DNA of 64,000 bases, from positions 2,162,996 to 2,226,995 of the forward strand of contig JAJEKV010000036.1 in NCBI GenBank assembly GCA_021234155.1. The letters run 5' to 3'. The notes under the pieces are model-generated. The model was not told the origin of the DNA, ran no database searches, and saw only the letters and a list, made by a program, of their open reading frames with translations. This DNA comes from Isoetes taiwanensis (lineage: Eukaryota > Streptophyta > Lycopodiopsida > Isoetales > Isoetaceae). Positions 44,501-55,086 of the stretch are shown one piece after another (the first letter of the stretch is position 1; every line of letters begins with the position of its first letter). Position numbers and translations under genes: made by a program.

Positions 44501-46455
44501 ATTGAACGCATTTTTTGCAACCAAATTGACCGATCAGAATAGAGTTCACCCCCGCAATGGCCGGGCGAATAGAGCGTAAGATAGATAGATAGATAGCTCG
44601 AGGCCTTCAACGCGCGAGACCGACGTGAGTAGTGAACTACACCAACGGCGGGAGCAAAACTATGGGAGCAATGAACCACCAAGTCACCTCCAAACTACTC
44701 GACCGCCAATGAGTGGATGCGTTCTAGCCTTAGGTAAGGTATGCACATGTATTATAAGCTTTAATGTGTCTTATTGATAAGTTAAATATAGATCCTAATA
44801 ACTGCATAGAAATTGTTGTACATATATGTATCATAGGGAAATAAGTTAAATAACAACGATAATGTGAAGTAGCATGTTAATTAATCCTTCGCAAGGATGC
44901 AATTCCTTCCAAGGATAGCTATAGGTCCTTATAAATATAAATAGAAAATAGAATTCGGATATACTTAAGTGCATCTTAGGGATATACTTCCAAGGGTAAT
45001 GCAGGACCCAAGGAAGAGAATAAGAAGCACATCTAATTCTTGTGTATGATAATTAAAACCCTGTCTATAATACAATAGGTCTAAATCAGGGTTATTGTTT
45101 AAATAATCGCAATCTAAAAGTCGTTAAATATTGCAAAGCTTAGAGTAAATTTAATTGTACTATCGGAAGTAATGTATCCAATACTATGATAATGTTAATT
45201 CATAAATATTACCTTAGGGTTATTATGTTAATCACATGCATTAAAGGAGCCAGAAAAAAAAATTGGCTCAAAAATTGGCCTGCATGTCGATTTGTGTTTA
45301 GATTAGTTTCATGTGTAGTTAAGATTAATCTACGCATGCAACCTATGCTTGGTATGGATTGCATGCGCTTGTTACCGATGATGAGACCACTACGGGATCT
45401 CTAGGGCGCGGTGTAATGTCAATGTAGGCATGACCGCTTCCGCTGACGAGTGGAAGGTAGATTAGAAAGTCTACTGGGTCCCACCTAAGTAGACGACCTC
45501 GGAGAGAAAGGAGGTCATTAAGGAATGCATTGATAGGAAAGGCACCTTTAGCCCCATATATGCTTTGATAGGAGGAATCTATCCTTCACGCCCCCACGCT
45601 GGAAGGATATCCTCCACGCCGGGCAACTAGAGGTGTAGGCATGAGCGCATATAGGCATATAGGCGCCGCCTCCACGGCCATAATGGAAGATCCACCCTCT
45701 TCCCACGGAGATTAGCCATGCATCCATGTAGATAGGTGGGTGGTCACCATATAACCAAAATTTTTGTAATAATTAATAATAGGTAGTGTCGACCAAGCAG
45801 CCAATAGAGCCTCCCGAGGGCAAGGAGGTCGAATTGATTTAAGGCTTGCAACACAAATTTTGTTATAATGTGTTGCAAGGGATGAAGGGTACCTTAGAAG
45901 TTTAAATTTTGTATGAAATTGATAAACTTTGATAAACTTAAATGTTGTATTAAGTAAGGTTAATAATTACCTTTGCGGATTAAGTTATGATGTGATAAGT
46001 TAATAGGATAACGAAATAGTAATGTCTTAAACATTACCTTAGAGTAATTCTAATAATTAAGATAGTAAGTATGTAATTATAGATATTGTAAAATTAATGC
46101 AGATTTTAAGGTAAAAGAAGACCTGCAACACAAATTTTGTTGGAATGTGTTGCAAGGAATGAAGAGTACCTTAAATAATAATTGTATATGAAAGTGTTAA
46201 ATTGTGATAAACTAAATGTTGTGATAATAGAAACTAATAAGTACCTTATTTTAGTAGAAGTTACTTAATTGACAACTTATTTGATAATGTAATGGCGTAA
46301 TAATGATTTAAAAATATTATCTTAAGGTAATCGTAATAAATGTGTAAGTATTATAGTAGTATATCGTATGCATCGTGTTGATTGCGTGTTAGGAAGATTC
46401 CAAGGTGGGGAGAACCACGATGTCGCGGACAAAGATCATTTCAAGGTGGGGAGAA
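38528..46455. other. Interior of the LARD-like element, 7.9 kb non-coding
   Basis: Frames of up to 162 codons occur (for example 40373-40741 and 42575-43063), lysine/glutamine-rich and proline-poor, but none has zinc-knuckle, protease, RT, RNase H or integrase motifs. The plus strand of 40300-43800 is rich in A, C and G and poor in T, while 43800-46430 is AT-rich. A (GATA)n-like run, AGATAGATAGATAGATAG, lies at 44580-44597. I see no gene I could name. Confidence 0.6.
45843..46455 (+). repeat. Tandem duplication next to the polypurine tract, with hairpins
   Basis: A unit of about 277 bases is present twice, starting at 45843 and about 46120. Each begins with a hairpin: TTGCAACACA at 45846-45855 pairs with TGTGTTGCAA at 45869-45878, and TGCAACACA at 46124-46132 with TGTGTTGCA at 46146-46154. 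The second unit ends in CCAAGGTGGGGAGAAC (46400-46415), a near-copy of the functional-looking tract at 46442-46455. Confidence 0.75.
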
Positions 46456-48162
46456 TGTGACGCTCCAAAGACAAGATACGCCCCCGTGACGTATATTGTA
46501 ATCGCCATCGCCACGCCGCATACGCCACCTCGACCGACGCGGTAACGCCAACGTGTAGCCAAGGGGTAGCCCCTAGGGGCAACTTGCTAAGAATGTGCAT
46601 TAGTATTAATGTGCACATTTTCCAATGTACACATTAATGTGGGCACATTTCCATGTGGCCACTTGATGCCAAGTGGGCCATACCCATAGGTGCAATTAAT
46701 GTGCACATTTTCCAATGTACACATTCATTAATGTGCACACATTTCCATGTGAGCACATTTGGGTGCACACATTTCCATGTGGGCACATTTGGCCACCTAG
46801 CCCTTAAAGGCAAGTGGGGCCCTTTTCCCAATTATCCCACATGCCTAAAGGGGATAATTGGAAACCCTAGCCACCCCTTTGTCTATTTAAGTAGGAGAAC
46901 CCTAACTTGCCCATTTTCGCTTCTAGGGTTTTAGAGCTCGCTTTGGCTGCCTCAAGAGCCAAAACCGCCTCCCGCACTGGCCCCGAGAGAACTGCATCAT
47001 TAGTTTTCCTTGATTCGAGCATTTCAAATAGGATGGTCGAAGTTCAGTCGAGGAGGAACTCAAGGATCGTATTTAGGCAATTTAGTAGTCTAAACCCCAT
47101 TTCAGCCATCGAATCAAGAGGTTTAGCCTCTTAAATTGCCCATAGCAGCCCCTCTAGAACTCTAGATAGCAGATTCTAACTAAAGAACCTAACTCTATGA
47201 TATAGATTAGATCTTGTTCTTTAGTTCTTCCGTGATGTATATGGATGATGTATCTCTCGTGAACTCCTTGTATTGGGAAGGGGGTAGAGACCTAAAGCTT
47301 GGTAGTAGATGCTCCTAGATTAGCCTCTCTAGCACACTATAGATGCGGCCTGGCACAAGAGCCACACCCGGTTGTGGGTGAAGGGGCCGATCGGGCTTAT
47401 AAGGAGGTTCGTGTTCTCGACTCTTGAATCCATCCCTATGGTGTGTTAGTGCTACCGGGGATCATTGTGACTAGGTCTAATGGCTTGCCACCGCGTGTGG
47501 GCAAGGCATGGGCCTCGACACTGTGAGGTGGTGAATATGACCTTCCATTGAGTTCAAGTCGATACGGGCAAAGGGCCCTCTAGTCACCTTGAGTCAAAGA
47601 TGTAGATCTCGAGGGAGAGATCCCCACCGCCCCATCGAACCGGGGAGATGCAACCCAGATATAGCCCCTTTGGCTATGCATCCGTGCTGGCTACGGATCA
47701 GTCCCAACACTTTTCAGCCTACTCGCAAAGTGTGCACAGAGGGGCGGATGGAGTGGACAACCCAATGCCATGTTCTTATGCCACCCAAATCCATTGCCAT
47801 GAATTTCGGCCTCCGCAATGACCTCCGGAGACCCAAGCTTGTCACCCATCCCCGTGGTCCGAGCCTTGGGTAGGATTTCCTCTATGCATTGTGGCCGATC
47901 ATTGTCTTTGCAGATGTGATGTGCCACCCGTATGGGTGGGTTTTATATGTGTTGCTCTTATATATACCGACATGTATGTTTACGCCTGCAGCCTAGGTAG
48001 GCCCCGAGGGAGACGGGGTACAATGACCCTTTCACTCTTCCCACCGAACCCGCCACGGTTCGCGGTGTTATGTGAAGGGCCCCAGACGCATGGAGCTGGT
48101 ATGGGGGAAGAACTCCTGTTTGTATATGGTGAGTGCACCGTATACGAGTAGGGGACGTCACA
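46456..48162 (+). repeat. 3' LTR of the LARD-like element
   Basis: It starts TGTGACGCTCC right after the purine tract and ends GACGTCACA before the target duplication CCTTC. Differences from the 5' LTR are mostly 1-2 base indels or changes at C/G clusters. Long AT-rich stretches, such as that spanning the TCTATGATATAGATTAGATC text, are identical. Confidence 0.9.
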
Positions 48163-48437
48163 CCTTCAAAAGATCATGGATCGCCAAGATCAGCTCGGTC
48201 CTCGGGCAATTACCTGATACATATACATCTTTGTATCCCACATGATATATATTTGTATTTGTATTTGTATGCGGTTTGACAAAGAAACCTATGCCTCCGC
48301 GATTTTTTCCCAAACAAACCCTTCTGGCGGGAGGGATTTTTTAATCCGGACAGTAATACGCTTGTTGCGCCTCTTGTTTGGGTCCCATAGGCCAATTGGT
48401 CTTCATGGACGATAAAAACTCTATTCTATTCTATTAT
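48163..48437 (+). mobile_element. LINE 3' end, right half of the split copy, (CTATT)n tail
   Basis: This continues the LINE fragment interrupted at 36719. It contains TTTTTTAATCCGGACAGTAA, GGGTCCCATAGGCCAATTGG and GATAAAAA, then a (CTATT)n tail at 48419-48437. The same order is seen at 35870-35987. The target duplication of the LTR element is at its left edge. Confidence 0.82.
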
Positions 48438-48661
48438 TATAGATTCTGTGTTTTACTAAGAGAATGCACACTTCTTGAAGCTCATATATGCCACTATTCA
48501 GAACAGTTAAAATCTAATGAAGAAGATATGAAATCTAAACAGAGAATAGTTTTAAAGCAGGAGCATGATAGTGAATTTCAGAGTGGGTTCAGAAATTCAG
48601 TTAATCTAAATATTCTAGAAACATAGGATTCATAAATTCGTTCTTATCAAATGCAGCTGAA
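48438..48661. other. Short unassigned segment
   Basis: An open plus-strand stretch (48378-48626 in frame) rich in Lys, Glu and Gln follows the LINE tail. It could be an exon of unknown origin. No family is recognised. Confidence 0.3.
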
Positions 48662-49264
48662 ATGGCCAGTAATAATCAAGAGGATGTTGTAGAGATTGTA
48701 GCACCTTCTAGTGCTAGCAGCAGGGGAGAGAAGCGACTGAGGGCAAGAAATTGGACCTTGAGTGAAGTAATGGTTTTGATTGAAGTGAAAAGAATTGAAT
48801 GGGAAGTCGTAGATACCCATGTGTCTACTAGAGGCGTCATTGAAACTGCAGCAAGCAAATAGAAGAAGGTATCCGAATTTTTGGCAAATCAGGGGTATGT
48901 TCGAACTGGTGACATGTGCAAAACCAAATGGGATAATGTATTATCAGATTATAAGCTTATCAAGGATTTGGATAAGCGAACAAGGGCAACTTCCTATTTT
49001 AGCATGTCTAAGGCGACTAGAAAGGCTGATAAAATCATGCCTCTTGATTTTGATCAGCAGGTATTTGAGTTGTTAGATACATTTTAAGGGAGAAGGCCAT
49101 CCATTAATCCACTTGTTACTATTGATAGTAGTGTGGGTGTGACTGCTGAGTCCACTTCCGCTCCAGGTGATAGGGGGTCGGGATCAACTAGAAAGAAGAG
49201 AAAGAAGAGTTCTTTAGTTGACACCCTTGCTAAGCTGCTCCAAGATATTGAGCCGAAATTGAGA
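48662..49264 (+). pseudogene. Trihelix/Myb-like DNA-binding protein, PIF/Harbinger-associated
   Basis: One frame runs from 48662 with two in-frame stops, a TAG at 48860 and a TAA near 49085. It reads RARNWTLSEVMVLIEVKRIE (first helix with its Trp), GDMCKTKWDNVLSDYKLIKD (third helix, KW.NL..dyK) and later a basic STRKKRKKSS patch. This is a trihelix or SANT-like fold (Myb_DNA-bind_4 type). PIF/Harbinger elements usually carry such a second protein, which binds the element ends and helps import the transposase. It sits 2.5 kb upstream of a Harbinger transposase on the same strand. The stops make it non-functional as written. It could instead be a host trihelix relic. Confidence 0.72.
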
Positions 49265-49840
49265 TAGAAACATCATTGGTTACAACCCAAAAGGAGGCAG
49301 TGGAGATTGAAGGAGAAAGATGCCTAGTGGATAGAGAGGATGTTGCAGCTGAGTGAGAGGATCGACGAACTCTTGTGCGCTAGATCATAGGAGAAGATAA
49401 GCGAAAGGCTTGGTTGATGTTGTTTCTTCTATCAAATAATTCTTGTTTAAATACTTTTGATCAAGTCCTTTACTGCTATTCTATAATAAAGTAATTTGTT
49501 GCTTAATTCCCATTTTGGATCAACTCTAAACCACTTGAATCTCTCTTTTTGGACCTGCATTTTTTTGAGCAATTTTATGTGGTATGGCTTTATGTTGGAT
49601 CTTTATTTTCTATTACATAATTTTCAGTAAACGTATGCATGTTCATTGTTGGATGTCTATTTTCTATTATACAATTTTCAGTAAATATATGCATGAAGTT
49701 CCGTGTCCTTTAATGCCATCAATGTAGTATGTGGAGATATATGAATTGTAAATTTAATTTGCATTTGGAATTAATGGTGCCCTTGCTTTCTCTTGCCACA
49801 TTTATCAAGGATTATGTAAATTTAATGGCCATGAAATGTT
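49265..49840. other. No gene recognised
   Basis: The sequence is AT-rich. A short repetition, TTGGAT(C/G)T-TATTTTCTATTA-ATAATTTTCAGTAAA, occurs twice (about 49595-49635 and 49650-49690). Confidence 0.45.
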
Positions 49841-50389
49841 GTGCCTCAAAGAACAAATCAATGGTATGCTCATAAAACATGGCATTATGAAGGCATGTTT
49901 CCCCTCTGTTCTATGGACGCTTGCTTCAATTTTTCAAGATGTGAAGGCCAGACAGAGTTGCTGATTTATACCTATGAGGTTCCATCTCCACCAGTTAAGT
50001 ATTTTGCAGAATTGAAGAGCTCCCCATGGCATACAGATGATCCTCAGAAGGCATGCCTCTTTCTAGAGTTTTCTGATACTAACGGACATAGACCACATCC
50101 GAGCACTCTGCCATTCTGGAACAATGGCAAGAATCATGTTATAGTTACTTTTGCTGATATGTGGCATACCCCACCCTCCCCCAAAAAAAAAAAAAAATCC
50201 ATCGGGAATGCTTCAATTCCCCGAGCTCCCGATTTGCATGAAATAATCTACAGGCATGGATTTGGCATAGCAATTCTATTGTCTCCATATCATAGGTTCC
50301 ATAATTTACAGGGTCTGGCTCCTTCGCAGAGAAAATATTTTGTTTTGGTGACAAAAGAACTTTGTGTTGATCTTTTCAGACTTTGTTAG
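49841..50389 (+). pseudogene. Exostosin-family (GT47) gene fragment
   Basis: The 182-codon frame reads FPLCSMDACFNFSRCEG, ELLIYTYEVPSPPVKYF, DPQKACLFLEFSDTN and LPFWNNGKNHVIVTFADMW. These match the first part of exostosin glycosyltransferases ('C....CFDFSrC...l.vYvY', 'T.DP..AClF....D', 'L..WnnGrNHlif'). After a run of A residues at 50183-50196 it resumes with IIYRHGFGIAILLSP and FHNLQGLAPSQRKYF, the next conserved block. Such enzymes are Golgi membrane proteins that build cell-wall glycans. The rest of GT47 is missing and the ending diverges after residue 170. No intron interrupts the blocks, so a processed or captured fragment is possible. It lies between two parts of a Harbinger relic. Confidence 0.78.
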
Positions 50390-50876
50390 CTCAAACCGGT
50401 GTAATGAATAATGCTAACAAGTTCTTATGGTTATATTACAAACTGAGAAACTCTCTTTACTAGTGCTGTGCATTTTGCATTTGAAGTTGTGCTCATTGCA
50501 GACCATTTTATTCTTTCCTTTAGCAGTGTTTTGAACTGGGACACGTTCTCCATTACTGTTGACAGAAAGATATACCCAATTTGAAGGAGATCCTAATGGA
50601 TGTTTCTGAAAGAAGATACGTTTCCATGCAAAGTCGCCTTAAGAAGATCAGACAATACTTTGTTTGGAACACGACATCTGCCAAATATACAACTCCACCT
50701 TACTTGCTTGACCATCTATCCATTTCTTAACCTAAAAGCCTATTTGCATAATATGAGTTGTAAGAATATGAGTTATGAGCATAATAATAGAATAGAATGG
50801 GCAATTATGTATTGTCTAGATTATAATAGTATTCTAATGATGATAATAGCGGCTTCTAGGATGATTATGCTTGGAT
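50390..50876. other. No gene recognised
   Basis: An open frame at 50600-50908 is hydrophobic but has no family match that I know. Confidence 0.35.
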
Positions 50877-51758
50877 ATGTCTGTCTTATTCTGTTTTGCT
50901 TTGGCTGACATGGACAATCAGAAACTCAGCCCCTAAGGAGAAGGGCTTGATTTAACATGGCAGCTCTCTTTTGATATTTCTGAAGCTACATCAACCTGGT
51001 CTACAAAAGGTATGTCAATTAATGCTCATCATTATCTGATAATGCTCATCAATTCAATTAATTTCTTACAGCAATATAGACGACGAGGGGCACATAGGAG
51101 ATGCGTCAATGGTTATAAATGAGGCCGATATTTTCAACTTGGCACTTTTAACAATCAACGTAGTGTATGCTGCATTCATGACGCCAGGTTTGGTATTCCA
51201 CCCACATCGCCAAAAGAGAATATCTAGGCTTGCTGGTTTTAGAAAAATGCCCTATCCAATTGCTTCAAATGCCATTCGAAATGTGAGTATCATTGCTACA
51301 TCTGCTGGTCCAGAGACATGTCTATCTTATTCTGTTTTGCTTTGGCTGACATGGACAGTCAGAAACTCAGCCCCTAAGGAGAAGGACTTGATTTAACATG
51401 GCAGCTCTCTTTTGGTATTTCTGAAGCTACATCAACCTGGTCTACAAAAGGTATGTCAATTAATGCTCATCATTATCTGATAATGCTCATCAATTCAATT
51501 AGTTTCTTACAGCAATGTAGACGATGAGGGGCACATAGGAGATGCGTCAATGGTTATAAATGAGGCCGATATTTTCAACTTGGCACTTTTAACAATCAAC
51601 GTAGTGTATGCTGCATTCATGACGCCAGGTTTGGTATTCCACTCACGTCGCCAAAAGAGAATATCTAGGCTTGCTGGTTTTAGAAAAATGCTCTATCCAA
51701 TTGCTTCAAATGCCATTCGAAATGCGACTATCATTGCTACACCTGCTGGTCCAGAGAC
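50877..51758 (+). repeat. Exact 441-bp tandem duplication (147 codons)
   Basis: Copies at 50877-51317 and 51318-51758 have identical length and differ at about a dozen sites, nearly all transitions. Each spans an intron-like stretch (donor AAAGGTATGTC, acceptor TTTCTTACAG) and a following open segment beginning MVINEADIFNLALLTINVVY. The unit length is a multiple of three. It lies immediately upstream of the transposase. Confidence 0.92.
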
Positions 51759-52539
51759 TTTTGGAGGGTGAAGCCCAGAAGCACAGTGTGGTTTGATAGG
51801 TTTGTGATGGACGTATTCGATGATGCTCGTTGGATTTGCAATCTGATGGGTCCTACTATCAGAAAACAAGATATTCGCTATAGAAGGTCCATACCAGTAT
51901 TAGTTCGTGTTGGAGCAACACTTTACAAATCATTCAAAGGTTGTGACTTCATGGAAGCATCAGAAAAATTTGGAATTGGGATGAATACTTGTTCTATGTT
52001 TCTTAGAGAAGTGTGCCGTGCAATAAATATCCATCTCAAACATAAGATTAGGTTGCCAAATAGTGATGAAACTATAGGTATTGCGGCATCGTTTAAAGAT
52101 GTGAGTGGCTTACCAAATTGCTATGGTGCTATTGATTGCACGCATATTGAGATCATTAGGCCACATGGTGTTGACGGTGCTGATTATTATAGAATAGAAT
52201 TGTCCCTAGTGCCCTGAGGCCCCTGGACTGATGTAGCATGGGCGAGCTCCCCATAGGGTGCTACAAGCGCATCATCTTCGGCCTTATATTGTTAGAGACA
52301 AGGGGTATATGTCTTCTTCATGGCTTATATCACCATATATTAGAGATAAGGCAAATCTGCCACATATTGAGAGGTTGTTAAATGAAAGACATGCACAGGC
52401 TAGACTCTTCATTGAGCAATCTTTTGGGATTATGAAAAAAGTCTTCAAATGCTTGAAGACAAGATTGGAAATGAATACCTCGGCTTATATTTTTCGTGTT
52501 GTGTGCTTCGTAAGCTCCTGGTTGAAAGCCGAGATATAG
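51759..52539 (+). pseudogene. PIF/Harbinger DDE transposase, second Asp region missing
   Basis: The 51768-52217 frame reads IRYRRSIPVLVRVGATLYKS, FGIGMNTCSMFLREV and GLPNCYGAIDCTHIEI. The last carries the first catalytic Asp (GAIDgTHI). The 52258-52539 frame reads VRDKGYMSSSWLISPYI (the 'GD.GYpl.pWl..P' block) and HAQARLFIEQSFGIMKKVFK, with the catalytic Glu in IEQSFG. Between them about 40 residues with the second catalytic Asp (the 'GsvHD' block) are absent. In their place is short sequence with a hairpin at 52231-52265. The transposase normally cuts and pastes the element at TTA/TAA targets. This copy is catalytically incomplete. Confidence 0.88.
52231..52265. repeat. Small hairpin at the transposase deletion
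   Basis: TGTAGCA pairs with TGCTACA and inside it TGGG pairs with CCCA around CGAGCT. It sits precisely where the second Asp block is missing, so it may be part of filler or of a small inserted element. Confidence 0.6.
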
Positions 52540-52551
52540 ATGTGGAGAAGG

Positions 52552-52700
52552 AACTCCAAGAGCTCGAGGAAGAGGAAGAGGAAGATGAAGAGGAAGAGGA
52601 AGAGGAAGAGGAAGAGGAAGAGGAAGAGGAAGAGGAAGAGGAAGAGGAAGAGGAAGAGGAAGAGGAAGAGGAAGAGGAAGAGGAAGAGGAAGAGGAAGAG
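52552..52700 (+). repeat. (GAGGAA)n hexanucleotide run encoding poly-Glu
   Basis: More than 20 near-perfect GAAGAG units follow the transposase end. The plus-strand frame reads a glutamate run. The opposite strand gives Ser or Leu-Pro runs, which are artefacts. An acidic tail is plausible in the original protein, expanded as a microsatellite. Confidence 0.95.
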
Positions 52701-52726
52701 AATGAAGAGAGCATAGCAATGGATGA

Positions 52727-54967
52727 TGTAACGGACCTAGGATTTTGAGGTACATTGTGGAATTATTTTATTTAAGGATGCAAAGGAATAATAATTGGAA
52801 TATTATGCATGCAGAGTATATATATCGTATATGTAGAGATTATACGGATAAATATACTAGTGATTAATAATAAATACAAGTACATCATGAAGTATTGGGA
52901 AGGCGATAGATTGCAAATGAATTGCTCAAGGAGCGGGTGTGAGCAATACTTGGGAGCCGTTGGAGGCGCGAGGGAGCAGCCGAGATTCCGTGTGGGGATC
53001 AAGACTTACACCGGGTTTTTCTAGTGTAGCATTTATGTGCTTGCTTAAATTTGCTGGTTATGTATCTAGCCCCGAGAATAGAATTGGATTGTATAAGCAT
53101 GGTTGTTAATATGAACGCATCGCATGGATAGTGATTCTTTAATTTTGAGATAATTGGGTTTGCATGGTCGGGTAATAACTTGAATATGTTTCAAATTTCC
53201 ATCATGATAATAGTAAGAGGTGTGACCGTAATCCGTGATAGAGAAAGCCGGGATGGGTTAGAATGGTTAGGATGTCCAAGAATGAGTTAAAATAAAGAGA
53301 TGAAGATAGAACTAGCAAAGACAAAGTGGAATTTTTCTTGCATGCAAAGCAGTAGCCTGTGATGATCCGGTTGAATGGAAATTCCGAAAGCATGGGAATC
53401 GCCTCGAAATGGGCGATTTGGGCCTTAGGGAGGCCGAAATGGAGAAAGGATACGTAATTGGGAGGATTAGAGTAAGATTTGGTCGTGGAAAAACATGATT
53501 TCGGTGGGTCCCGAACCGGCCTCAGAACCACCGTGATTTTTGCACATAAACCGGCCGGAATGGCCGTAAACCTCCCTTACCGCCAGGATCGAAGCCTTGC
53601 GAGCTCGCATGATGATTTGATGGCCTCGAGGCCAAATCCGGCAATGCAGGGCGGGTCGCTCAAGACGTTAGGTTAAAAAGCAGGTAAAAATGTTAACAGA
53701 TAGTTTTAGTTGGTAGAGGAATACTTAGTAAGGTTCGTTAAAAACTAAGATACTAAAGGGTTAACACTTAAATTAACAAGAATAAGAAGGGAAATGAGTT
53801 ATAGGGGCTATAAATTGCAGAAGTTACCATCAGTTGGATCGTGGAAGGAAACGTCATTTAGCCTTAGGTGATAAATTATAATAAGGGATTTAATTTAGGG
53901 AAATAAACATGGTTGCTTGTATCCAACCTTAAGTCTAGTACTTATAGGGGCATGTTGCATTATAGTCATAATAATGTTTATATGAGCTCATAATTGGATT
54001 TTCTGCATTGCATGAAGTGTTAACTATGGAATTCTCTTAATATTTTTCATGTAAGCTTGCTATGGAAACGGGCCTAGTTGATGCTATGTGGAATTTAGAA
54101 TAATGTGATTATGCATGAATATAATTCTTTGATATAGACCTCTGGGGCCGGAGTCTAGGTGCGATGGTCTAGACTCGCGGTTATTGCACAGTGCTATGTA
54201 ATGTTGTCATTTGAACATCGGGCGTTGGTACCGTGAGGTACAACGTCATGCTCAGTTAAGTGGTCCTCCAATGCTGGACGCAGCGTGGATGGGTGTGTAC
54301 ACATGTGGTTACCCCGCTTATATGTCACCGGCCCCGATCACCGAAGTTGACCTTGCTCGTAATCGTGAGGAATATTGGTTGCAATGTTGATGCTTTGGTT
54401 GCTTGGCTATTGTATATGTGGTTTGCGATGTGGAATCAAGTTGTAATGGCTATGTTTGGTAAAATTATGCATTGTGGTTATGCTTGTTGGATTAATTACT
54501 CGGATTGCAGGGCGCAGGTTATGGTAAGACTATGTTATTGTTCTAAGTTAATGCTTTGTGATTATTAATGCTAGATGTGACCTAGATCCCCGATCCCCAC
54601 TTAGTCCGTGTGACTAACCCCGTGGTTAATGGTGTAAGCAGAGGTGCAAGACGCTTCCCGAGTAGCCAAGCTTCGGAAAAGCGAGGGTAGATGCGTGTGG
54701 ATTGTTGTTCAATTAACCTGACTATTATTGATATTATATATGGGATTGAAGTGATATTATTTTTAAAGCCTTGGGAGTTGTGTGAAGTTTTGCTGAGTAA
54801 TGGCAAGAATAATTTTATTGGGACCTTATATTAGAGCATGTAAAAGATTAAATTCTTTACCTAAATATGCATATATCCACTCTTGAGTTCCTAAGGTTAA
54901 GTAGATCCAACGATAGAGATCGATGGGATCTCCAGCCATCGAGAGTTAACCGCCGTGCCCGGCTACA
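52727..54967 (+). repeat. 5' LTR of the chromovirus
   Basis: It starts TGTAACGGACCTAGGATTTT and ends CCGGCTACA two bases before the primer site. It aligns with 59593-61801 and, reversed, with 61812-63654. A TATA-like CTATAAATTG lies at 53808-53817. Differences between copies fall mostly at CG or CHG sites. Confidence 0.9.
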
Positions 54968-54969
54968 GC

Positions 54970-54987
54970 TTGGTATCGAGCAAGGTT
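54970..54987 (+). other. Primer-binding site of the chromovirus
   Basis: TTGGTATCGAGCAAGGTT matches the plant initiator-Met tRNA complement (TTGGTATCAGAGC) apart from one missing A, which is common in decayed or mis-called copies. Confidence 0.85.
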
Positions 54988-55086
54988 CCGGGTTAGTGGA
55001 TTATGAGATTTTTGATTATTGATGATATTTGCTATGATTTCAGATTCTTGTAGAGATGAGTTCTCCGTGAGGATCCCCAAGAGGAG

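Larger units (their letters stand above)
36720..48162 (+). mobile_element. 11.4-kb LARD-like LTR retrotransposon, no recognisable gag-pol
   Basis: LTRs of 1.8 and 1.7 kb (36720-38527 and 46456-48162) bound a 7.9-kb interior. The 3' LTR starts TGTGACG and ends CGTCACA, a perfect 7-base inverted terminus. CCTTC at 36715-36719 is repeated at 48163-48167 as target duplication. A degenerate primer site, GGTATCGTAGC, follows the 5' LTR, and a classic purine tract, AAGGTGGGGAGAA, precedes the 3' LTR. The interior has no protease, reverse transcriptase, RNase H or integrase motif in any frame. This matches large retrotransposon derivatives, which are mobilised by enzymes of related autonomous elements. 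The purine tract and LTR style suggest a Ty3 relative. Confidence 0.88.

Noticed and set aside
36400-48200. CRISPR array or phage-like repeats from the recurrent LTR units
   Set aside because: Repeats are irregular, lie in LTRs and are flanked by retrotransposon landmarks. The window is eukaryotic.
52378-52755. Leu/Pro-repeat and poly-Ser proteins on the minus strand
   Set aside because: They are opposite-strand readings of the GAGGAA hexanucleotide run and have no conserved domain.
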